DNA of 64,000 nt, taken from positions 11,198,501 to 11,262,500 of the forward strand of contig NC_053416.1 of the NCBI RefSeq assembly GCF_016859285.1, in the 5' to 3' direction. Source of the DNA: Xiphias gladius. Lineage: Eukaryota > Chordata > Actinopteri > Istiophoriformes > Xiphiidae. Of the stretch, positions 55,484 through 64,000 are shown piece after piece (within the stretch, counting starts at the first letter, position 1; each line of letters opens with the position of its first letter). The notes under the pieces were generated by a model. The model was given only the letters and a program-made list of their open reading frames with translations. It did no database searches and was not told where the DNA came from. The position numbers and the translations under genes are program-made.

Positions 55484-55784
55484 TATGAAAACTATGGGCT
55501 TTACGCGGATTAAAGTTAAAACCCGTTCTCCTACCGTTACACCTTTGTCCTGGTGTCAGTGCAGTAGCCCTCACCTTGTCGCTCACTTCTCTCCTCCCCA
55601 CCTGGAGGAGTCCCTTTCCGGGGAAAAGTGCAGACGTGGATACAATTTGAATAATATATGCAGATGTTACCCTACAGGCAAAGTGGCTAAGTGCAAATAG
55701 ACTTGAATTGAAGGCTAAAGGACGTCAAGTTGTTTATAATTTATGTTCTGTTCTGACTTTGGTAAACTGGTCATTCTGGAGGTG

Positions 55785-55817
55785 TTTTTCTTTCTTTCTT
55801 TCTTTCTTTCTTTTTTT
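55785..55817. repeat. (TTTC)n microsatellite
   Basis: About seven TTTC units then a T-run. Confidence 0.9.
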
Positions 55818-56111
55818 AAGAATCACAGTTGAGCAAGAAATTCATGCTTTAATAGCCTCAGTACCTTAAAAGTTCATACATAAACGTTACCCCCTCATTC
55901 CCATTTAGAGGCAAGCACATGTAAATGAGAAAAATTAGAAATAGAAATTTTATACTGAATTCATCTACTTCTACTTTAGGTTATCAGGCTCACACGAAGG
56001 GTAATGGTCTTAGGGTATTATAATGCAAAAAATCATAATAATACTACAACTACCACCATTACTACTGATAAAAATAATACACAATAATAGGAGGCCTATT
56101 TGCTCTCCCGT

Positions 56112-56112
<1 letters not shown>

Positions 56113-56178
<66 letters not shown>
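56113..56178. repeat. (CA)n microsatellite, 33 units
   Basis: Uninterrupted CA dinucleotides for 66 bases. Confidence 0.97.
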
Positions 56179-56181
<3 letters not shown>

Positions 56182-56381
56182 TAAGAAAGAAATCATCTAT
56201 CATAAAGTGTGTGTAAAATGTCCAGTTCAGTTTATATTAATAAATATGAGCAACACATTTTAATAAATAACCAAATTAAAGTGTTGTAAAATGCGTTGCT
56301 TTGGCCTGGCTATCTGTAACTTTTATTTAGTTTATTAATCTAGTGAAACCAGTAGACTACTACTGTGCTTAACCACTAAGA

Positions 56382-56392
56382 TGTGTATGTGT

Positions 56393-56431
<39 letters not shown>

Positions 56432-56438
56432 TTTTTTT
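56382..56438. repeat. (GT)n microsatellite with T-run
   Basis: TG/GT units with one TA and one GA interruption at the start, uninterrupted from about 56,399 to 56,428, then about 12 T. Confidence 0.95.
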
Positions 56439-56849
56439 CTCTTTCCCCCTATTTTGTACATGTGTGTATATGTGAATTAATTTCGGTTCGGTCTACTATT
56501 AAATGAAGTGATCTTTGTCTGTCTTTGTTACCTTGTTTTGTATAAAATGTTCATTTAAAAAAGTTTGTTTCATCAACGTCATCATCACGGCCAAAACCCA
56601 GTACTGCTGGTCGGGCCCTAAAAACACACACAGTTGTCCCAGGTGTACAGGTCCCCGGGGCACCGAGGCTCCATGCACTTTACAAACAGTACGATACACC
56701 CAATACAGTAACACTGGTTTTATGAATTGAATAAATTAGACACAGGAATAATCATTAAATAGCTTGTTCTGATTGGCTGAGTCACACTGTAAAAGGACAC
56801 ATCCACAGTTAGCTACACTTAAGTGATGATTAGGTATTCTAACATCCCC

Positions 56850-57624
56850 GCCGTTGACGCACATACTTCTGCGCCCCCACCCCCGCTCCACCCGCGCCGT
56901 CGCTCCGCAGCTCGGCTCGCTCCTGTCCTGGCTTGCAGCGTGTGCAGCATGACATTCCTGGACTGATCCGGAGTTCCTGCGAGGTGGCCATATTGGAACC
57001 TATCTGTCCCGCCCAAAGATGCCACCGGAACGTCAAGATAGTTCGCCCCCCCTTCTGTAGCGTACGTAGAAGCGTCGGCCCCCTAAAACCGCCTGGAAAC
57101 CGACCCAAGGCGACTTTAAACTGCTCCAGATTCTGAATACATCAGCCGCCACCCGGCCAGCACTCTCGATAATTAATGAGAAGAGAAGCTGCTATTAAAA
57201 AATCGTGACTGTTCCTTAAATGTATGGCGCGAAACAGGAGCATCTTCTTTACCTAACCGCTGTTGTTAACTCTGTTTTACCGACTTCTTTTTCTTCTTTT
57301 TCACAGTTTAGCTAAATTATCAAGAGTTCTCTTCTACACTTGTGGACTCTCAGCACCAGGTCAAAACGAAAAAAAAGAAAAATGATTTAGTCCTGCCGAG
57401 CGAACGAAGGGGGAAGCGTAGTAGCAGGGAGTCCTCTTGTTCCCCAGCTTGCTGGTAGCCTCCCTACCCAGTTACCAGCTCTCCCCCGTCTTGTGTCCCT
57501 CTCCGCTCGTCTCTGTCAACTCGGCTCAGTCAGTAGTTTGGCAGGCTAGCACGGAGAGACGAGGGCTGCTCCCTTTCGCCTCTGCTCGGTCTGCTCGGCT
57601 CACCAACACCACACATTCCGCACC
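56850..57624 (+). promoter_or_regulatory. septin8: septin8 promoter and 5' UTR
   Basis: Enriched in G, C and CpG compared with flanks. GGCCATATTGG at about 56,986-56,996 fits a YY1 core (CCATNTT). GGCGCGAAA at 57,226-57,234 is a full E2F-type consensus. No TATA box, as expected for a housekeeping-style promoter. The ATG at 57,625 has a good start context (CACCATGG). The exact transcription start cannot be read from the sequence. Confidence 0.6.
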
Positions 57625-57654
57625 ATGGCTGCCACGGACGTTGACGTATTTTCG
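57625..57654 (+). CDS. septin8: Septin-8, first coding exon only
   Basis: The exon encodes MAATDVDVFS and ends at TCG|GTAAGT in phase 0. Human septin-8 also starts with a ten-codon exon beginning MAATD, and the gene sits next to SOWAHA, as here. Septins are GTP-binding proteins that assemble into hetero-oligomeric filaments at membranes and the cytoskeleton; septin-8 belongs to the septin-6 group. The GTPase domain starts in the next exon, which I could not find before 64,000, so the first intron exceeds 6.3 kb. Which teleost paralogue (8a or 8b) this is cannot be decided from ten residues. Confidence 0.85.
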
Positions 57655-60600
57655 GTAAGTGAAAGCCGCGGCGCTCCTCGCCTTTTCTCGCCCCTGTTTG
57701 GAAGCGAAAACATTGCCAAGTGCAGCCAGGGGGAATACTCGGTTGTGATTAGTAAAAGTGTGGGTGTTAGCTGCTGTGTGTGGGTTTGTAGCTAACCAAG
57801 CCCCCCCCTTGCTTTTGAAGCCTGTGATGTTGGCTCAGCCGAGATGGTCGAAGTGATCTCTATGATGGTTGATTTCAGTTAAGACAAATTAAGACAACTA
57901 TGCTATCGTTGACTGTGTCGTGTCTTGTAACGTTTATTTTCGTAATTGTAAACATGTGTGCGGTGCTGAACATATGGGTGTAGCGTATGGCACCATTAAA
58001 CTGTTCACTGTGGACGTGACTAGAAGTGTCTATAAACACAACACATTCAAGAAATGTTCGTTACTGTAACATATCACAACAATTACAGTGTTTAGCTAGC
58101 AGATTAAAATACTATAACAAAGGATATCGTTGCTATAAAGTCAATGTTGTGCACCACAGACACACTTGAAGTCCCTATGAGATGCATTAATTGCAGTTTT
58201 GTTGTGTAAAACTACAATATTGGTTTGAATCATCAGATAGCACTTAGTACTGTATGATGGGCCTCAGACCTAACAATGTGTTGACATGTGGTTTCATTGT
58301 AACTTCCTGTTAAGGGGGCGCAAAATTAAACTGGTTTGACTCATAATGTTATATTTACCCCTAAGGCCATGTTAGTTTTACCAGCCAGATGCTAAACAGG
58401 CTGTGGCTACTTTGCTGATGGCCTGTATTTCTCTATGCAGTACATTTTTCATATCACAGTAGTAGTAGATTGGGCGTACTAGTAGATTAGAGCGGAATGC
58501 ATCTTGCATTACTTAAATATCTTATTGTCAGTCAGGTGTAACCCTGTACACACAGGTAGCCAGCTCTTCCTGTCAAAAATTCACAGTCGGTCATACAACA
58601 AAGCGTGTGTTATGGAAAACCCAGTAATATAGTGACAAGGCAAATGCAAAGGAGGAGATTTAAAGAGGGTGATTAACTTTTTGGCAGATGCATGAAGAGA
58701 TCCTTGCAATGGTGAATTGGACAGTAAGCAGCACTGAGCTGCAGGGATAAAGAGATTAAGAACACACTCCGGGTCACTCCTTCCACAAATTGGTATAACA
58801 CATGTCTGAGAAGAAAGGAAAGGATCCAAAAAGAGGATGCGGAGGATATTGGACAGTTGGCATTTTCTTAAATAAGGAACATGTCCCAGAGGGTGTACAC
58901 GTTGCAGAAGATATTGCAGACTAGAGATTTGTAAAACGTCTCTTTTGGAATACAGAATTAGAGGATTGATTAATGAGAAAGATGCTGAGAATGCAGTGAA
59001 ACAGGCCAGTGTTAGGAACAGCATAGTTGCCTGACTGTCTAACTTCCTGTCTAACTTTCTGAACTAAGTGAGACCATATTGAACAACTGACATGTGCATC
59101 TGGCAGTTTGTGTTTGTGCTGTTAATTATGTGCACCTATTGATAGAGATGTGTGGTTGGTTGCATTGTCGGTCCACATCAGTAACATCCAATGGAAGCTT
59201 GTAGCTTTGGGATAACTTTCTAGGCCAGAGCCAGATCAATGTAGCCAACAGCGACTATTGTTTTTTCACTCACTGATTGCATTAGAGTGCGTAGCATGAA
59301 AAGGATGCTGTTCATTTAAATGGTTATGTAATGGATTGGCCTATAACATATTTAGCATGTACAGTGCTTACTGACCCTGAAGAGTATCGTCTCTTCCGTG
59401 AGGCCTGCATGCATAAAATTAAATTAGCTTCATCAAGTGCTTAAAGGCAAGAGACATGGAATGACGAATGATGGGAGACGACGCTTGCAGTTTAAAAGAG
59501 TTGCTTTGCTTGTTTGTTCTGAGTGTGATGTTAATTTGTGAATACACTAGTCACATATGTGCTCTAGTCACAGATGTATTTACTGAATAAAAAGAATCAG
59601 TCTGCATTTGTTCATTTCAAACACATCCTAGGACTTAAAACACATTCCTTTAATCCTTAGCCACTGCTTTTCACATTTTGTTCATCTGTATGTTCATTAG
59701 GTCAGATTGTAGGTTAGGTTTACCAACTGTTGTGTGTCATCAGTGTTGTTAGCTGTACAGAGAACATACAGGCCAGAATTGCCTAGAGGCTAGCTTGTCA
59801 AATCCAGTACTTGATAGGAATGACTGCCGAGCTGCAGCCTCTGTGGTGATGAGTCAATATCCACTTATAGAATCGGCTTGAGTTTTCTCAAAGAGCAATT
59901 TGGAGCTAAAAGTTGTGATGCTCTAAGATTAAAATAATGCTCTAAATAATCTTCAACATAAAAAAAGTGCCGCTGCATTTCAATTATGTATTTTCCAGCC
60001 ATTTTTTTTTTTGTCCACACTGATCAGCCGGGGGACAGGATAGACTGGATGTTACAGACTGTCTCACAATCTGTAGGTCACAAGTTTGACCGGGACAGTA
60101 AAATGCTGCATGTAGTTACATTTTTATTTTTATTTTTCAATTATGATCTTGACCACATGGATGTTGGGAATCTGAACAACGCAACTTGCCGGAGGCATGC
60201 ATTTGAATGCTAGGATCAGTTCAGTCTTAGCTCATTCACCTCACGCTGACTTGGCTGAGCCAGCACCATCAGGGTGGACAAGAACACAAAACTGAAAGTG
60301 AAGAAAAGGATATTTATGTCATTTATCTGACACTTTGTACCTAAAAATAGCATTTCTATTGCATATTCAGTTGGTTGTGATGTCTACAAATGTCACTGAG
60401 AAAGCCAGAAAAAGATAAAAATGCATTAGGTTACTGTTTTCTTAACTCAAAACTATTTGAAACATTAACAAAACAGGAATGACTGCAGCCAAAACGGCAC
60501 AGAATAATAGATTTCACTTAAATCCCAGAGTTGTATATGTCAGATTTCAGTTGGTATCCATCATTACATAGATACATCACAGTAACTCACAAAGAGTTTT

Positions 60601-61914
60601 TTTCATTACCTAAAGTGCACTCCACTAGTATCCACATTTTTTTCAAGTGCAGTGCAGCTTATGATTAAATCAAGTTCGCGTCCTTCATATTGTCTTTTCT
60701 AACAGCAGTCAGTAATGAGCATAATTAGTCTAAATCTTGAAACAAGAATGCTTTTTATCTTACTTAGCGCATATGTAAGCTTTACATGCATGTTAAAGAG
60801 AAAAGCTTACCAGATCCAGGCAAGTTTTACGTCTAATCCATAAAGATTTTTAGCTTGTGGCTAATAACATAACTGACAGAACTATATATATTTTTTAATC
60901 AGATTTTGTATTTGTCAATTCAGCAATAGAAAGGAAACAATGTATTTCTGAAAGGCCCTGTAAAGAAGAGTGTGCTGTACATCTGTCTCGTAAAATGGTT
61001 CCTGTCTCTTCTTCTGTCTGTCTCACTCATTTTCTTTTTGTGCCTTTACTGTTGGGCATAGATGAGTGATAAAGCTGAGCAGTAATGTGGCCAATCAAAT
61101 GTTGTGCATGAGTGTGAGACAAGAAAGAGAGTGACAGTGCATTCAATAAGACCGTAAACAGAGAAAAACTAGTCTTTATATCTGTACTTGTGGATTCCTG
61201 ATCGCTCACGTCATTTGCATCTCAACTGTCAACATTTTTAACATTACAACATCAACGCCAGCGCAAGGAGCAGCAGGAGAACGGCTATAGCAGCACACAA
61301 GGGCAAACTCTATAGCTGTGGTTAGAGCTGACAATATTGCACAAACATCTTGTCCAAGTATATTTCTTGTTTGAAGACATAGGATGAGTTGTAAAATCCT
61401 TTGTCCTGTAATTCATAACGAGAATTAATACAAAAACCCTCCAAGACCTCAAAAGCATGATGTATCAGTCCACACATGGTTACACTTAAGAACACATCAA
61501 GGTACGCTTGAATGAATCTACATGACCTTCGTTGGACAGGAAGCACAGCCACCAGCAACCTCATCTGAAGTATATCGAATGTGCATTGTTAACCAACCAC
61601 AACAGGGTAATGGTATGACTCAGCTTAGCTTGAGGTACATATCTTGTACAGGTCTCAGTTGAAATGAAGTCCAGGATACATAGGCAGATCTGTGCCATTA
61701 CTGTCTAGTATTAGCTGGTATCAAGTTTAAATATTTAAAAAAAAAAAAAGACAATAGCAACTAAAAGACAAGACAAGATCAATAACAAAAAGACATTTGG
61801 GAATTTCAGAAGGTTTTTTGCAAAGTCAAGAGCATAGAAAACTCTCAAGACATTAAAGACCAAATCTAGTCTCAAGCTACTAGGATCCAAGTCAAGACAA
61901 AGACATCTCTGTTG

Positions 61915-62235
61915 CGACGTAACAAACAATTATTTTCATTATCAATTAATAGTTTTAATATAAAATGCTACAACATCACAATGTGTGAGAACTCAAGATG
62001 ACGTCTTCAGATACCATTTTCTGTCAGACTAAAAGTCAGAAACCAATATATTCAATTTACAGGCAAAGAGCAAAACCTCACGTTTTAGAAGCTGCAACCA
62101 GCAAATGTTTAGTATTTGTACTTGATAAATAACTTTAATGTAGTTGGTGATTAGTTTTCTATCGATTGATCGACGTATCGATTTATTGAATATTCGTTTC
62201 AGTACTCCTCTAAAGTCGAAGTCATGCCACTTAAA
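61915..62235. repeat. 'GATTAATCGATT' interspersed repeat, reversed copy
   Basis: ACAATTATTTTCATTATCAA and TTAATAGTTTTAATATAAA start it. CATTTTCTGTCAGACTAAAA and ATTCAATTTACAGGCAAAGA lie in the middle. It ends in TTTTCTATCGATTGATCG. Within septin8 intron 1. Confidence 0.7.
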
Positions 62236-63099
62236 TGTCTCCCTCATCTCTAGTCAGTAAGATTTTCACACAAAGCAGTCACATTGCAACTAAACAAAAC
62301 CTGTCAAACTCCCAAAAAACATTCTTGCAGGCTACAATTTATTAACTCTTTAGAATTATGTCTCAGTATATTAAGAGTCTATATAACTTAAAAATAATAA
62401 ATATAAATAATACATATAGGGAGTGGAAAATGACCACTTTAGTGATCAGGGGAGAAAAAAAACACTCTTATGGAATATGGAATATTACCTGGCCTCTTTT
62501 AAAACTGGATGTGAAAACACGACATTAAAGGCAAACCAGCTCTACACAAAGTATACCTCAAGTTACTGTAAATATTTGCAGCCTCTTCAAAGGCCTTCTC
62601 TATGTGTATTTCCCGTACGCAAGCATCGGCAATGTGTGTCCCAGTCTGTCAGGTTGCTGCCGTCTGTCAGGTGGAGGCTCATTGAGGCAGACACAAGCTG
62701 CAAACACAGGTCAGATACATGTCAGGTGGGGGTTGAGGCCAAAAGGCTGGAGGGAAGCTCAAGAGGGGATAGACAGACAACAGTGGTGTGTGGTGAAAGA
62801 GATAAGGACTAATAGGAGAATTTCAGATCACATCAGGGCTGTTAACAAAAAAGGTTTCTTTCCATGCCGTGATCTTGGTTTTGTCCTCAGTTATGTCAGG
62901 TTGAATCTGTGTCACATATTTATTTAACCTTTTGTAAAGTTGTTGTCACAGCTGAGTCCCTGTGAGCTTACTTGCCTGCTTGTTTTTGTTAAGTTTTTAG
63001 ATGCTTCTGTTATTGTTTTGAGCTTTAGTTTTTTAAGCCTGGACCAGCACTGGAAAGATAAGTTTTAATAATTAATCCTTTAAGTAAATGAGCAAAAAA

Positions 63100-63240
63100 A
63101 AAAATGTGAGAATGTTATGCTTTTCTCTTCAGGTTTTGGAATTATTGGTTTAGAAAAACAAGGAATTTAAAGGTGTCACTTTGGGCTCTGGGTAATTGTG
63201 GTAATTTTTCCCTATTTTCTGACATAGACCACAGGTTTTT
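63100..63240. repeat. 'GATTAATCGATT' interspersed repeat, fragment
   Basis: Contains TTTTGGAATTATTGGTTTAG, TTTGGGCTCTGGGTAATTG and CTATTTTCTGACATAGACC, matching the inner right half of the other copies. Ends are missing. Confidence 0.45.
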
Positions 63241-64000
63241 CAAACTGTGAGGTGCACCACCCCAATGGGGTGTGGGAGAGTTAAAGGGGAAGCACAGAGG
63301 GAGAGAGGTTAGGCAAAGATAATGCGTGAGGTGAATTTGAGTCTGCACATTCATGAGTAATTTGCAAATCAGAAATGCTAATAGCTAATGGTGCTTTTGA
63401 TGGTGCCGATTCGCCAAAATGTAAACACATACAGGCTAAAAACAAACCAAAGTTGTAGCCCACAACATAACCGACTACATCAATGGCAATTATACTTCCC
63501 GGGCTGGGGGGTAAATTCTATACAGTAAAACACAATATATCTTAATAGAAAGACATACTGTGACCAAACTGTGTCTTAAAAGTAACTGGTTTAATGGCTT
63601 CGTACCATAGTGTTTGTTCTGTATACCTGGATGTGCTAATTCACATTTTAAAAATAATTTTAAAACTTGCCTGCTTTATTTGACATTTTTTTGGGTTTCA
63701 CTAATAACATTAATAGTTATTAAGGCTTCTTTTCTGTTCAAGTGTCCCAGTAAACCATGACTATGTGACAGTTAGCCAGAATGAACAATAAAAGGACCCT
63801 GAAACTGAAGTAGCTAAATGGAATTCAGCTGTCATTTATTTTATCACTTACACCTGTGCTTTTTCTGCTGTTGCATGACAAAATATTCTTCACAAAAAGG
63901 CCTGTTGCTGACAAGGGGTTCACATCAGCCAGCTACAAACAGACAACGCTGTGAACTAGCCTATATGATTTGTGCCTCATTTCACTCCATGCAGCCATTT

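Larger units (their letters stand above)
55484..56850. other. sowaha/septin8 divergent intergenic region
   Basis: The first 200 bases beyond the sowaha ATG are moderately GC-rich and would hold its 5' UTR and promoter; no TATA box was seen. Three microsatellites follow (separate entries). GATTGGCTGAGTCAC at 56,769-56,783 combines a reverse CCAAT with an AP-1/Maf-like TGAGTCA. No coding exon. Confidence 0.5.
57655..64000 (+). other. septin8: septin8 intron 1 (continues past window end)
   Basis: Starts with the consensus donor GTAAGT. No septin exon (P-loop or Gly-rich motif) was found to the end. It contains repeat copies at 61.9 and 63.1 kb. The rest is AT-rich and unremarkable. Confidence 0.75.

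Noticed and set aside
59986..60213. Possible septin8 exon 2
   Set aside because: The frame lacks the septin N-terminal and P-loop sequence; no exon 2 was found in the window.
62423..62812. 129-codon + strand frame in septin8 intron 1
   Set aside because: No septin similarity, no domain, no flanking splice sites in a compatible phase that I could defend.

Overview
The window is vertebrate nuclear DNA, almost certainly from a spiny-rayed (percomorph) teleost. Genes are split by GT-AG introns, intergenic DNA is AT-rich and full of long (GT)n, (CA)n and (TA)n microsatellites, and several interspersed repeat types look like those abundant in percomorph genomes. Nothing prokaryotic, viral or CRISPR-like was seen.

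Four protein genes can be named. Bases 1-4870 hold the last nine coding exons of aff4 (+ strand), followed by a probable 3.9 kb 3' UTR ending near 8.75 kb. Bases 36,974-45,853 hold the complete coding region of a long shroom1 (+ strand, eight coding exons, 1,618 residues by my splice model). Bases 54,041-55,483 hold an intronless sowaha (- strand, 480 residues). Bases 57,625-57,654 hold the ten-codon first coding exon of septin8 (+ strand); the rest of the window is its first intron. Gene order and relative orientation (aff4 +, shroom1 +, sowaha -, septin8 +) match the human 5q31.1 block AFF4 ... SHROOM1-SOWAHA-SEPTIN8. The human genes LEAP2, UQCRQ and GDF9, which lie between AFF4 and SHROOM1, were not recognised in the 28 kb gap here.

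Region by region: 8.76-12.39 kb is packed with fragments of two interspersed repeats, some apparently nested. 12.4-12.85 kb is a GC-richer, CCAAT-box-bearing promoter candidate with a good splice donor, proposed as the distal promoter and first noncoding exon of shroom1. 12.85-36.75 kb would then be shroom1 5' introns. They hold repeats, a 599 bp terminal-inverted-repeat element (30,869-31,467), microsatellites, and a second promoter-like block at 33.75-34.1 kb. 45.85-48.4 kb is the probable shroom1 3' UTR, and 48.4-53.2 kb is intergenic with three related foldback-repeat pieces. 55.5-57.6 kb is the head-to-head sowaha/septin8 intergenic region, with three microsatellites and a CpG-containing septin8 promoter.

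From what is known of the families, the genes do different jobs and share a locus by ancestry, not as a pathway. AFF4 is the scaffold of the transcriptional super elongation complex. Shroom proteins couple F-actin to ROCK and control cell shape. SOWAHA is a poorly characterised ankyrin protein. Septin-8 is a GTP-binding filament subunit. I found no convincing undescribed system. The most noteworthy structures are the apparent gene-block absence, the two candidate shroom1 promoters, a perfect 34 bp palindrome next to another hairpin just upstream of the shroom1 coding exon, and the intact-looking TIR element.
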